From: Archivesica marissinica
Taxonomy: Eukaryota; Mollusca; Bivalvia; Venerida; Vesicomyidae
Direction: 5' to 3'
Length of the DNA stretch: 64,000 nt
Assembly: GCA_014843695.1 (NCBI GenBank)
Contig: CM026391.1
Location: 20,544,681-20,608,680 of the forward strand
In this document: positions 1 through 12,544 of the stretch, one piece after another
How the letters are laid out: each line of letters begins with the position of its first letter
Numbering within the stretch: the stretch's first letter is position 1
Notes under the pieces: generated by a model
What the model saw: the letters and a program-made list of their open reading frames with translations, nothing else
Databases searched by the model: none
Told to the model about the DNA's origin: nothing
Position numbers and translations under genes: made by a program

Positions 1-140
1 AAACAAGTTTTAACAACTTATATTAATCACTCTCGTTGGCGCGGATGAAAGCGTAAATGTGGTGATTCATGTGGGAGGAAACCGGAGTACCCGGAGAAAA
101 CCCCACCTGTCCGATCTGACCACCATCGTATGTCGTATTA
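1..140 (-). mobile_element. SINE-A copy, cut by the window edge
   Basis: This is the reverse complement of the SINE seen at 7512-7748, 32348-32560, 36718-36952 and 44698-44960. It begins in the 3' tail (complement of AAGTTGTTAAAACTTG) and runs through the middle section that pairs with the GGAAACCGGAGTACCCGGAG stretch. The tRNA-like head is missing: similarity stops near 130-140, so this copy is truncated. It does not encode a protein. Confidence 0.75.
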
Positions 141-493
141 ATATGTATACCTCGGAAATAAACTCGTATTCGTCCTCGTACATAAATCTATTCACATGAA
201 ACTTTCAATGAATTAAAACAAATTCCGGGTAAATTCCGAGCAATTGAATGTGCACATAGAGAAGCTGCTGGTAGTTGTTAAGTCTTACATATTCATACTT
301 TTATTGAATCAATGATTTTGTTCTTGCATCCATAACTATCACTTTATCTTGCTAGATTGATTTTACTTTAGACTCTCAGTGGATTTAAATATTCAACTAT
401 AGCTTTTCAATTATATATTACATTATAATAGAAGATATTTGTGATAGAAGGTCTCTACAACTCAAGGCATTTAATGAAACTCTAACTGAGAAT
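141..493. other. AT-rich stretch, no gene seen
   Basis: I see no open frame, RNA gene or strong repeat here. The satellite starts abruptly at about 494. Confidence 0.6.
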
Positions 494-1978
494 GAGCTCT
501 ACATATAATACACCGCAATAGTTCTACATATAATACACAGCAATAGTTCTACATATAATACACCGCAATAGTTCTACATATAATACACCGCAATAGTTCT
601 ACATATAATACACAGCAATAGTTCTACATATAATACACCGCAATAGTTCTACATATAATACACAGCAATAGTTATACATATAATACACCGCAATAGTTAT
701 ACATATAATAAACCGCAATAGTTATACATATAATACACCACAATAGTTATACATATAATAAACCGCAATAGTTATACATATAATAAACCGCAATAGTTCT
801 ACATATAATACACCGCAATAGCTCTACATATAATACACCGCAATAGTTATACAAATAATAAACCGCAATAGTTATACATATAATACACCGCAATAGTTCT
901 ACATATAATACACCGCAATAGTTCTACATATAATACACAGCAATAGTTCTACATATAATACACCGCAATAGTTCTACATATAATACACCGCAATAGTTCT
1001 ACATATAATACACAGCAATAGTTCTACATATAATACACCGCAATAGTTCTACATATAATACACAGCAATAGTTCTACATATAATACACCGCAATAGTTCT
1101 ACATATAATACACAGCAATAGTTCTACATATAATACACCGCAATAGTCCTACATATAATACACCGCAATAGTCCTACATATAATACACAGCAATAGTTCT
1201 ACATATAATACACCGCAATAGCTCTACATATAATACACAGCAATAGTTCTACATATAATACACAGCAATAGTTCTACATATAATACACCGCAATAGTTAT
1301 ACATATAATACACCGCAATAGTTATACATATAATACACCGCAATAGTTATACATATAATAAACCGCAATAGTTATACATATAATACACCACAATAGTTAT
1401 ACATATAATACACCGCAATAGTTATACATATAATACACCGCAATAGTTATACATATAATACACCACAATAGTTATACATATAATACACCGCAATAGCTCT
1501 ACATATAATACACCGCAATAGTTCTACATATAATACACAGCAATAGTTATACATATAATAAACCGCAATAGTTCTACATATAATACACCGCAATAGCTCT
1601 ACATATAATACACCGCAATAGTTATACAAATAATAAACCGCAATAGTTATACATATAATACACCGCAATAGTTCTACATATAATACACCGCATGAGTTCT
1701 ACATATAATACACCGCATGAGTTCTACATATAATACACAGCAATAGTTCTACATATAATACACCGCAATAGTTCTAAATATAATACACCGCAATAGTTCT
1801 ACGCATAATACACCGCAATAGTTATGCATATAATACACCGCAATAGTTCTACATATAATACACCGCAATAGTTCTACATATAATACACCGCAATAGTTCT
1901 ACATATAATACACCGCAATAGATATACATATAATACACCACAATAGTTATACATATAATACACCGCAATAGTTATACA
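494..1978. repeat. 25-bp satellite, block A
   Basis: Tandem 25-bp monomers share the core ACATATAATACACCG preceded by CAATAGTTC or CAATAGTTA. About 59 copies run head to tail without spacers. Variants replace CACCG with CACAG or AACCG and are scattered as runs, suggesting higher-order homogenisation. Because 25 is not a multiple of three, reading through three units gives a spurious 25-residue protein repeat on the minus strand (1447-1668); this is not a gene. Confidence 0.95.
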
Positions 1979-4900
1979 TAGAATACACTGCACGAGTTAT
2001 ACATAGAATACACTGCACGAGTTATACATAGAATACACTGCACGAGTTATACATAGAATACACTACACGAGTTATACATAGAATACACTGCACGAGTTAT
2101 ACATAGAATACACTACACGAGTTATACATAGAATACACTACATGAGTTCTACATAGAATACACTGCACGAGTTATACATAGAATACACTACACGAGTTAT
2201 ACATAGAATACACTACACGAGTTATACATAGAATACACTGCACATTTTCTACATAGAATACACTACACGAGTTATACATAGAATACACTACACGAGTTAT
2301 ACATAGAATACACTACACGAGTTCTACATAGAATACACTGCACATGTTATACATAGAATACACTACACGAGTTCTACATAGAATACACTACACGAGTTCT
2401 ACATAGAATACACTACACGAGTTCTACATAGAATACACTGCACATGTTATACATAGAATACACTACACGAGTTCTACATAGAATACACTGCACGAGTTCT
2501 ACATAGAATACACTACACGAGTTATACATAGAATACACTGCACGAGTTATACATAGAATACACTACACGAGTTATACATAGAATACACTACATGAGTTAT
2601 ACATAGAATACACTACACGAGTTATACATAGAATACACTACACGAGTTATACATAGAATACACTACATGAGTTATACATAGAATACACTACACGAGTTAT
2701 ACATAGAATACACTACACGAGTTATACATAGAATACACTGCACATGTTCTACATAGAATACACTACACGAGTTATACATAGAATACACTACACGAGTTAT
2801 ACATAGAATACACTACACGAGTTCTACATAGAATACACTGCACATGTTATACATAGAATACACTACACGAGTTCTACATAGAATACACTACACGAGTTCT
2901 ACATAGAATACACTACACGAGTTCTACATAGAATACACTGCACATGTTATACATAGAATACACTACACGAGTTCTACATAGAATACACTGCACGAGTTCT
3001 ACATAGAATACACTACACGAGTTATACATAGAATACACTGCACATGTTATACATAGAATACACTACACGAGTTCTACATAGAATACACTGCACGAGTTCT
3101 ACATAGAATACACTACACGAGTTATACATATAATACACTACACGAGATATACATATAATACACTGCACGAGTTATACATAGAATACACTGCACGAGTTAT
3201 ACATATAATACACTACACGAGTTATACATAGAATACACTGCACGAGTTATACATATAATACACTACACGAGTTATACATAAAATACACTGCACGAGTTAT
3301 ACATAGAATACACTGCACGAGTTATACATATAATACACTACACGAGTTATACATAGAATACACTGCACGAGTTATACATAGAATACACTGCACGAGTTAA
3401 ATATAGAATACACTACACGAGTTCTACATAGAATACACTACACGAGTTATACATATAATACACTACACGAGTTAAATATAGAATACACTGCACGAGTTCT
3501 ACATAGAATACACTACACGAGTTCTACATAGAATACACTACACCAGTTATACATAGAATACACAGCACATGTTATACATAGAATACACTGCACATGTTAT
3601 ACATATAATACACTACATGAGTTATACATAGAATACACTGCACATGTTATACATAGAATACACTGCACGAGTTCTACATAGAATACACTGCACGAGTTCT
3701 ACATAGAATACACTACACGAGTTATACATATAATACACTACACGAGTTCTACATAGAATACACTACACGAGTTATACATAGAATACACTGCACATGTTAT
3801 ACATAGAATACACTACACGAGTTATACATAGAATACACTACACGAGTTCTACATAGAATACACTACACGAGTTATACATATAATACACTACACGAGTTAT
3901 ACATAAAATACACTGCACCAGTTATACATAGAATACACTACACGAGTTCTACATAGAATACACTACACGAGTTATACATAGAATACACTACACGAGTTAT
4001 ACATAGAATACACTACACGAGTTATACATATAATACACTACACGAGTTATACATAGAATACACTGCACGAGTTATACATAGAATACACTACATGAGTTAT
4101 ACATAGAATACACTACACGAGTTATACATAGAATACACTGCACATGTTATACATAGAATACACTGCACGAGTTATACATATAATACACTACACGAGTTAT
4201 ACATAGAATACACTACACATGTTATACATAGAATACACAACACGAGTTATACATATAATACACTACACGAGTTATACATAGAATACACTGCACGAGTTCT
4301 ACATAGAATACACTGCACATGTTATACATAGAATACACTGCACATGTTATACATAGAATACACTACACGTGTTCTACTTAGAATACACTACACGAGTTAT
4401 ACATAGAATACACTACACGAGTTCTACATATAATACACTGCACATGTTATACATAGAATACACTTCACGAGTTATACATAGAATACACTGCACATGTTAT
4501 ACATAGAATACACTACACGAGTTCTACATAGAATACACTACACGAGTTATACATAGAATACACTACACGAGTTATACATAGAATACACTACACGAGTTAT
4601 ACATATAATACACTACACGAGTTATACATAGAATACACTGCACGAGTTATACATAGAATACACTACATGAGTTATACATAGAATACACTACACGAGTTAT
4701 ACATAGAATACACTGCACATGTTATACATAGAATACACTGCACGAGTTATACATATAATACACTACACGAGTTATACATAGAATACACTGCACATGTTAT
4801 ACATAGAATACACTACACGAGTTAAATATAGAATACACTACATGAGTTATACATAGAATACACTGCACATGTTATACATAGAATACACTACATGAGTTAT

Positions 4901-5525
4901 ACATAGAATACACTACATGAGTTATACATAGAATACACTACATGAGTTATACATAGAATACACTACACGAGTTAAATATAGAATACACTACATGAGTTAT
5001 ACATAGAATACACTGCATATGTTATACATAGAATACACTACATGAGTTATACATAGAATACACTACATGAGTTATACATAGAATACACTACATGAGTTAT
5101 ACATAGAATACACTACATGAGTTATACATAGAATACACTACATGAGTTATACATAGAATACACTACACGAGTTATACATAGAATACACTGCACATGTTAT
5201 ACATAGAATACACTGCACATGTTATACATAGAATACACTACATGAGTTATACATAGAATACACTACACGAGTTAAATATAGAATACACTGCACGAGTTAT
5301 ACATAGAATACACTACATGAGTTATACATAGAATACACTACACGAGTTATACATAGAATACACTGCACGAGTTATACATAGAATACACTGCACGAGTTCT
5401 ACATAGAATACACTGCACGAGTTATACATAGAATACACTGCACGAGTTCTACATAGAATACACTGCACGAGTTATACATAGAATACACTGCACGAGTTCT
5501 ACATAGAATACACTACACGAGTTAA
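1979..5525. repeat. 25-bp satellite, block B
   Basis: The array continues in the same register but with a different monomer: CACGAGTTATACATAGAATA followed by CACTA or CACTG, with CACATG and CATGAG sub-variants. About 142 copies are present. The switch from block A is sharp at about 1979 and the 25-bp phase is kept. A few TATAATA-type (A-like) monomers recur between about 3121 and 4620, which suggests unequal exchange between the blocks. It ends at 5525 with no flanking duplication that I can see. Confidence 0.95.
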
Positions 5526-5840
5526 TTACGTGTGCAATACAAATGGTTACATCAGAGAATGCCGCTTGTATACAAATATTACTCGACGTGTAATGAAGCA
5601 TAAACTGTCAACTGTTGCTGATGTTGAATATTGAACATTTTGAATATCTTAGGAAAAATTAATACCAGTTGACCGTACACGACAGTATAACGACCCCAGC
5701 TTGGGTATCCTGTGGCCCCTTTACGGCACAGAATAGGTACGAATTTTGACCTTTGTTGATATTTTTATATACATGATACAGCTGTTTGAATTGCATTTTT
5801 ATTGTTTTTATTAATTTTGAAAACGTGGTATAAATTATGC
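5526..5840. other. Unassigned spacer
   Basis: No supported gene. This is ordinary AT-rich sequence between the satellite and a SINE-B copy. Confidence 0.55.
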
Positions 5841-6325
5841 GTGTGTATTTTTACGTTTATTGATCGTCGCGTCGCTACCGGCTTGCCTATATGAGCGACG
5901 ACTCCTGAAGAGATTAGTTATTTTAGACTGTTGGAGTATAGTGCAATGGTACAGACATATACCAATTACAGAGTCTCCTCTGGGTCTTGTACGTGCATGG
6001 TGTAAAGCACTGACACGAGACCTCGGTTTAAAGTCCCATCTGAAATACTGTTAACCCATTTCATTCTGGATATATTTAAAGGCTTTTGCAAACAACATAG
6101 ATCCAGATCAGCCGCAGCGTGACGCTGCGTGCTGATCAGGATCTATGTTGTTTGCTGCATAGCCAAGTGTCTTAGCAAGATCATCTGAATAGCAAAAACA
6201 GCATAGAGCCTGACCAGACGGAACGTTCCGTGGCGGTTGATCTGGCTCTATGTTCTTTGCAAATACCGTTTGAACGGTATCCAGAATGAAATGGGTTAAT
6301 TGTATTAGGGTCAGACGGGGGATCG
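5841..6325 (-). mobile_element. SINE-B copy split by a TTAA MITE
   Basis: Read on the minus strand, this is a tRNA-derived SINE seen many times in the window. The 3' part (tail complementary to ACGATAAATAAACGT and the CCAGAGGAGACTC region) occupies 5841-6054 and the piece next to the head resumes at 6300-6325 (GGGTCAGACGGGGGATCG). In uninterrupted copies the two halves meet at CTGTTAATTTTATTAGGG. The single TTAA of that sequence is duplicated here around the insert. The tRNA-like head beyond 6325 is lost. Confidence 0.8.
6051..6299. mobile_element. TTAA-flanked MITE with two hairpins
   Basis: A 249-bp unit, counting both TTAA copies, inserted in the SINE-B above. It starts TTAACCCATTTCATTCTGGA and ends with the exact complement, TCCAGAATGAAATGGGTTAA. 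TTAA duplication and CCC...GGG termini are typical of piggyBac-type elements (family knowledge). It has no coding capacity. Inside are two large hairpins, at about 6090-6157 and 6191-6262, that fill most of the element. The host SINE supplies the pre-insertion sequence, so both ends are well supported. Confidence 0.85.
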
Positions 6326-7505
6326 AGTATAATTATGCGTATTCTAACGTGTGTACAAATGCGACCCCATACCTTCACGACCCTCTTGTTTAGAAATGTT
6401 TCACAAAGTCGATATTCTCAAAAGCATAATTCTGTGGCTTAGTTTGGACTTTTGGTTTCATGCTATGCATATACGAATACCCGAATTATCAGAATGAGCG
6501 ATATCGTTCAGTTATTGCCCCTGCATACTCCCTAAAAGTATATAGGTCCTCTTAATTGGTTTCCTCTGTTTTTATCGCTATTTACTTTGCACAACGTGCT
6601 ATCAATTTTCAATCACTTTCTCATCTTATAATTATTATGTTACTATATCTCGACAGATATCCTACAGTATATCCAATGGGTACTTATCTGTAAATTTGTT
6701 TTATCAATTAACTAACATGATTTGGATAAAATCACATTTATCATAACGCAACATCTGGTTAGGGAACAACAGTAAAAACAAAGGATTCCAACTGAAAGGA
6801 CCGCTATGCATTTCGGGATAAATCGGACTTTATCTGACAAGGGAGGTAATAAAACAGCCAGCGAGGTCCCTCATTGTCGCACGCGGATATTCTGTAATCA
6901 CTTAAATTAACATCATTACAGCTAAGGAGACATATAGATGTGGCATGCTGGAAGTTTTTAAAATACCCGCAGGCAGAGAAGGAATTAAATCAGATTGTAT
7001 GTTTGCAAGAAACGAGACAAATGTCATTAATCTAAGAGGGCACATGCACAACTTAAAATGTCAAGCACAGTAGGTTGGATTGTAGAAAATAATTATTCCT
7101 TCTCGCAAAGTTTCCAGAAGACGTAGTACCAGCGCAAGAACTCACTCTCAACAATTACCTATATAGAACACACGGGGTGGTTATGGATACTAAACCGTTC
7201 GCACCGATACCCGGGTCCACGTAGCACACGTTTGTCTCGATTCTCCAAAAAACTGGGCGGTGGAGGAATTTAATTGTCTCTATTTCCTATAGAATTATAC
7301 AGTAAATATTTTTAAAAATCTTCGTCTCATAAAGCACACTGCGCAGAGCTTTGATATTTGCCATGTGTATTACCTAGTGTACTTTGCTCAAATTATGATG
7401 TTGTTGTTATAGTTGACACCACTGTAAAGGTCGCATAATTTACATTGCCGTACACACAATCCAATTCATTACAATTCATTTCCTCAGAAACCACATCCAG
7501 ACCTT
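6326..7505. other. Long non-coding spacer
   Basis: No reading frame or recognised repeat. Mixed AT-rich sequence, nothing I can name. Confidence 0.5.
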
Positions 7506-7511
7506 TCATAT

Positions 7512-7748
7512 TGTGCATGTGGAATCAGGCAGTGATACACGCTCGCTTCTCACCAATGCAACTCGGGTTCGACCCTCGGACCGGGAAGTATGTGAGATGG
7601 TACGGTGGTAGCTAGATCGGACAGGTGGGTTTGCTCCGGATACTCCGGTTTCCTCCCACACGAATGACCACGTATACGCGCCAACGAGAGTGATTAATAT
7701 AAGTTGTGAAAGTTTGTTTCGCAATCGTTGTAAAGTAAATAAAGTTTT
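7512..7748 (+). mobile_element. SINE-A copy
   Basis: The head is tRNA-like: a degraded A box, then GCTCGCTTCTCACCAATGCA and a B box GGGTTCGACCCTC (7566-7580 region). The body matches the other SINE-A copies (GGACAGGTGGGTTTGCTCCG, TTTCCTCCCACACGAATGAC). The 3' tail is AACGAGAGTGATTAATATAA followed by AAAGTAAATAAAGTTT. The minus-strand frame across it has no coding meaning. Confidence 0.8.
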
Positions 7749-8164
7749 GGCTAACATAAACGTCAGAAAATGTGCCGCATGATCATTGACGTTATGGATA
7801 ACGTTTTTCACAATCCTGTCCAATTTAATAGCGATATAATTATATGGTTGTTAGCGTCTTATGATTATACATGTATAAATATTAAGTCTACGTCGAATTC
7901 CGTCGGACCGAGCAAAATACTTCGACATACCCGAAGTTTGACTTAACGAAATTCGATATAAACGGAGCCAGTTATATGTAAAATGATAGTGTCTGAAACG
8001 AGACTTTTATCCGACTTTGAGATAACCGGATAATTCGACATAACCGACTTTGACATAACGGATGTAATATATATTTGTTGGAAGATGAAACTCTTAATGT
8101 TAATAAGTTCCTCTGGGAGGTACGTTTTTGCATGCCAGGTCTCGTTGTGGCCCTAAATGACCAT

Positions 8165-8832
8165 ATCCTATTAGATGGGACATTAAACAGAAGTCTCGTG
8201 TCGGCGCTGTACACCGTCTCTGTATGTATCATTGCACTTATTTTCCAACAATCTAAAATGACTTATCTGCCCAGGAGGCGTCCAGGCGCGTAGCTAGGCT
8301 TACGCATGTACGCACGTGCGTAAGATTTATGTTGACAGTTCCTGAAAATGAAAATTATATAAATGCGAAATATGCAATAAAAACTGGATCGTAAGGGTGA
8401 CACAGACATTGGTCATTCATAAGAAAGCAGACATGATCGAAATGCCAACATATATTGATTGTAGCTGATGTTCATTGTACGAAAAAAGTCACCTGAGACC
8501 ATATAGCGGAAAATATTTCTCCCCCTATAATGGTGTGTAATCCATATTTAGGCCTAGCTACGCGCCTGCTGATGATACAGACATGCGAAACATCAAAACG
8601 GAAAGTAAAGCGTATGCGCATATGAAGAATAACTCGCACATGTTGTTATCTTTCCCCGGGGATATGAAACTCAGTCGAGCCTCAACAACGTTGAATAACC
8701 CATATAGTACGATTTATAGCGGAAAATAATTCTCCCCCTATAATGGTGCGTAATCCATATTTAGGCCTAGCTACGCGCCTGGCGTCGCTCATATGAGCAA
8801 CCGGTGGCGACGATAACTAAACGTAAAACACA
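8165..8832 (+). mobile_element. SINE-B copy split by a hAT-like element
   Basis: A SINE-B body (TTAGATGGGACATTAAACAG, then GTCTCGTGTCGGCGCTGTAC and CCAACAATCTAAAATGAC) runs to GAGGCGTC at 8282. It resumes at 8782 as GCGTCGCTCATATGAGCAAC and ends in CGATAACTAAACGTAAAACA. Uninterrupted copies read AGGAGGCGTCGCTCATATG across this point. Sequence upstream of 8165 is diverged and the tRNA head is not clear. Confidence 0.75.
8283..8781. mobile_element. hAT-like non-autonomous element
   Basis: The terminal inverted repeats are CAGGCGCGTAGCTAGG at 8283 and CCTAGCTACGCGCCTG at 8766-8781. GCGTC is repeated on both sides (8278-8282 and 8782-8786), a 5-bp target duplication. No transposase frame is present. 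A second copy of the right end, about 75 bp long and including the TIR, ends at about 8571, so the element contains an internal duplicate terminus. The TIR style fits the hAT superfamily, where 5-8 bp duplications occur; the superfamily call is inference. Confidence 0.7.
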
Positions 8833-9310
8833 CTCGCGATGCTAGTTCATGTACAGTAGGCCTTTATACTTCTACAATTCAATATTGTTACTATTGAACA
8901 TTAAATAAACCATATTTCTTCAACGTCTACTCTAATGTACTATTACCCGTTGTAAAAAAAAAAAAAAAAAAAAAAGGTTTAAACTATTACCCAAACATGT
9001 TTTATATTGGCGGCGCCCTTTGATAATATGCATACATGTATTTCTCGTTTGTCATTTTGTTGAACTTACTGTGCGGTCGCTAAGCAACAGAATAACCGAT
9101 AAGAAGGGCAATAAGGTGTAAAATCCGTCTTAATAAGGAACGGGTTCGAGGCAGATGAACGGGATTTATATGTTTTTATAGTCGTCTCGTGACACACAGA
9201 CAGAATAAAACCCGTGATAAGTGTACACACTGGAGACTATTGGGTAATTAGTATGTTCTTACAGCCCTTTTAGTACTTGTTTGTCGCCATCTTATTTCTG
9301 CTAATGAATG
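8833..9310. other. Spacer with a poly(A) run
   Basis: Contains an uninterrupted A run of about 21 nt near 8957-8978, which may mark the 3' end of an old plus-strand retroposed fragment. Nothing else recognised. Confidence 0.5.
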
Positions 9311-9530
9311 GAAGTTGCGATAGCGCGTTCGCATCAGGTGCGAAAGGTTCGAGCTCCGCTGGAGCCGTTACGAGGGTGCCCTTAGGCAAGGAATTTAAAT
9401 TCCACGTTGCCTTTCTCTCTCCCTCGTGGCGATGGATTCCATAAGGAATGAGGTCTCGAGAATGATTAATATAAGTTGTAAAAACTTTTTTTGTTTCGTA
9501 ATCGAGCTAAAATAAATGTGTATTAACTAA
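9311..9530 (+). mobile_element. SINE-C copy
   Basis: The head has a degraded tRNA-like part (GCGATAGCGCGTTCGCATC, then AAAGGTTCGAGCTCC). The middle contains GCCCTTAGGCAAGG and CCCTCGTGGCGATGGATTCC. The tail GATTAATATAAGTTGTAAAA is shared with SINE-A. Other copies are at 16855-17000, 34392-34550 and 35840-35985. Confidence 0.65.
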
Positions 9531-9550
9531 TGGAAGTGATTTTGTTAACA

Positions 9551-9575
9551 TTAAAGCGACATTACATCGCAAAAA
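9551..9575. mobile_element. Isolated left end of a TTAA-flanked element
   Basis: TTAAAGCGACATTACATCGC matches the left end of the 583-bp element at 22120-22702 and mirrors the right end at 30834-30854. I could not find a matching right end downstream, so only the terminus is supported. Confidence 0.4.
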
Positions 9576-9840
9576 GCAAATAAAATGCATTGTTTTCGCG
9601 TATATTATATGCATTGCTACTACACATTCTTCTGAATACAGCGAACACTAACATTGAATCAACTTAACAGTGTGATTGTGGTATACAAACGTTCAAACTT
9701 GAAAGTAGGATTTCATATAACGGTCATCCAGGCTCATGAATTGACGTTTGTTATCATTGAAGTCAATATTAAACACGCGATACTCTCGTTTAGAGATAAT
9801 GTAATTAAGATTAGTCTACAAAGAAATGTGCACTGGCACT

Positions 9841-10027
9841 CATGTTCCCCACTCTCCCCTCTCTCTCTATCTCTATTATCTCCCCCTCTCTCTTTCTTCC
9901 TCACTCTCCCTATCTCTCTCCCTCTCTCTCTCTCTATCTCTCTCTCTCTCGCTCTCTCTCTCTCTATCTCTCTTCCTCTCTCTCCTCTCTCTCCCTCCCT
10001 CACTCTCCCTATCTCTCCCTTATTCTC

Positions 10028-10071
<44 letters not shown>

Positions 10072-10240
10072 CCTCTTTCTCCTCTCCCTCCCTCTCTCTC
10101 CCTCTCTTCTCTCTCTTCTCTCTCTCTCCTCTCTCTCTCTCTCTTTCTTCCTCACTCTCCCTCTCTCTCTATTATCTCCCCTATCTCTTTCTTCCTCATC
10201 ATCCCCCTCTCTCTCACCCTCTCCCTCTCTCCCCCTTATC
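9841..10240. repeat. CT-rich low-complexity tract
   Basis: About 400 bp of imperfect (CT)n broken by TAT, CCC and TTT interruptions. It is pyrimidine-pure for long stretches on the plus strand. Long frames on both strands (serine/leucine-rich on plus, arginine/glutamate-rich on minus) follow from composition only. Confidence 0.95.
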
Positions 10241-10607
10241 AAGTGTCATTTAATATACATACATGTAATTATCTTTTCAAACGTAAATCAATGTATATAG
10301 ATAGCATTGAAAGCTATAACCATTATTTTTTGCTCTATAACATTGAATGAACTTGTTTATAGCTGTTATGTGTGCTTAAACCATCATATTGGCTTTCTTT
10401 GCATATATTGTATGTAGATTCTGTGTCATAACAGAGCAAAATAAAATATGATTAAACTGAAACCATACTATAATATTGCGTAGTCGTTTCTTCTAATAAG
10501 CATCTTCTGCACATGCGCAATTCCTATTTTTGGTCTGGTATAAAAGTCGATTACAACAAGCTTAAAATCCTTGCCTGGGCGTAAAAGGGTTTTAAGAGGT
10601 GAATATT
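10241..10607. other. Spacer upstream of LINE-A 3' end
   Basis: AT-rich, nothing recognised. Confidence 0.5.
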
Positions 10608-10789
10608 GAGTTTCTTCTTCTTCTTCTTGGTGATTTCGGCACTCCCTCAATATTGAGGATTATGTGTCGTCGCTGGTGAATTTTGAGATGATATTTACAA
10701 TGATTAATTAACAGATAACAAATAAGTGAATGTCCAAAGACAAATATACTACAGTGCTTGTTTAAGATTTTGTACATAGAATGAATGCT

Positions 10790-12544
10790 TTAGATCATGG
10801 TTGGGAGGGCAGAAACAGGGATGAGTGCTTTAAAGCCATCAACTGTTATTGCTTCATGTGTGGCAAGTGGTAACAAGTTCCATTGGATGACGGTTCTTGG
10901 ATAAAAAGAGAATTTGTATGAATCTTTGTTGACAGGGATGTGTTTATAACAATATGGGTTTGTGTGTCTGGTTATGTTGTCTACGGGTATCAAAAGGTTT
11001 ATGGGACTGTTTACAGCTACTATTTGGTGTATTATTTTATAGAAGAGAATCAATCTGTATCTAACTCTGCGTGTCTCAAGTGTTGGCCAGTTTAGGTTGT
11101 CGATCATTTCGGAGACTGAACTAGTATTATGGTATCGGTTGGTAACGAATCTGGCAGCACGTCGCTGTACCTTCTCAATTTGGTGTTTTTGTGTTTTAGA
11201 ATGTGGGTCCCAGATGGTACTGGAGAATTCTAGCTTGGGTCTTACTAGTGCTTTGTATGCATGGTCTTTTGCTTTAGGTGATGTGAATGTTAGGTTGCGT
11301 TTCAAGAATCCTAGTGATTGGTTTGCTTTATTGGTTATCGAGTTAATATGTTTGTCCCATTTTAGATTGCTTTGCAAGGTTAGGCCTAAATATTTTGCAT
11401 CATTTACTTTTTGAAGGGGATGGTTATGGAGTTTATATGTAAAGAGAAATGGTTTGCGTTTTTGTGTGATGCTGAGTAGGTTACATTTATCGGGGTGAAA
11501 TTTCATGAGCCAATCTTGCTCCCATCTACCAGCTGAATCAATATCTTCTTGGAGTAATGTGGTGTCATTTTGTGTTTTAATTTCTTTATAAATGATGCTG
11601 TCATCAGCGAAGAGACGAAGGGTACTATGATGGATATATTCGGATAGATCATTAATGTAGATGAGGAATAGGATTGGGCCCAGAACTATGCCTTGGGGTA
11701 CACCCGATGTAACAGGGGCCGTGTCTGACATTTCACCCTCCAAGACAACAGTCTGGGTCCTATCTGATAGAAAGTCGTTAATCCAGTTAAAAGCGTTACA
11801 ATTTATGCCATAGTATTCTAGTTTATAAAGAAGATGCTTGTGTGGAACTTTGTCAAATGCTTTGGCAAAGTCCATGATAATGATGTCTGTTTGAATGTTA
11901 TCGTCATTTGATGTTGTAATAGATTGAAGGAGGGATGTCAGTTGAGTTTCGCAGGAGCGGGATGTACGAAAGCCGTGTTGAAGGTCATAGAGTATGTTAT
12001 TAGAGTCTAGATGGTTCATGATATTGCTTGATATTATATGTTCTAATAGTTTGCAACAGATGCATGTAAGGGATATTGGTCTATAATTGATAGCATCATG
12101 TTTGTCACCTTTTTTAAAGACTGGGCACACATTTGCATGTTTCCAGTCGGTGGGTATAGTACCAGAAGACAGGGATTTTGAGAAGATGATAGTGAGGATA
12201 GGTGATATGTGTTCTCTACATTCTTTTAGTATTCTAGCATTGATGTTGTCTGGTCCTGAGGCTTTGTGTGGTTTAAGATTTGTGAGTAGTTTAGTTATTC
12301 CATTTTGAGTGATTTTGATGTTTTTCATTTGTGGATGTGAGCTTGGCCCTTTGTTAGGTATAGGTTCATCTGTGACTGGCGTAAATGCTGTTTGAAATTG
12401 GTCATTAATGATGTTTGCTTTTGTTTTGGAATCTGACTCTAGGCGTCCATTCTTTCTGATTGGTGCAATATTTTTGTTTTCTGTTCTTTGCGTTTTGATG
12501 TAGGAAAAGAGTTTGTTGGGAGTTTTAGAGAGGTTTGGATTGTC
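10790..12544 (-). pseudogene. LINE-A reverse transcriptase part
   Basis: It continues the same frame as the endonuclease after the TAG. The 72 codons between that stop and the Met at 12328 contain no further stop. Counting from that Met, RT motifs include NYRPISL (81-87), HGFR (118-121), MDFAKAFD (152-159, catalytic D153), TSGVPQG (207-213), LGPILF (216-221) and FADD (240-243). A C-terminal segment rich in aromatic and Arg residues (QRRAARF) is typical of CR1/Jockey-group LINEs. There is no RNase H domain. The catalytic residues are present. It is non-functional only if the stop is real and not read through. Confidence 0.9.

Noticed and set aside
1447..1668. 73-codon repetitive frame in the 25-bp satellite
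   Set aside because: It arises from reading a 25-bp repeat through three frames; no coding signal and no unique sequence.
9654..10350. Overlapping long frames on both strands of the CT tract
   Set aside because: Pure composition effect of (CT)n, open in several frames at once.
11097..12308. Plus-strand frames of 73-105 codons
   Set aside because: Antisense shadows of the LINE-A reverse transcriptase.
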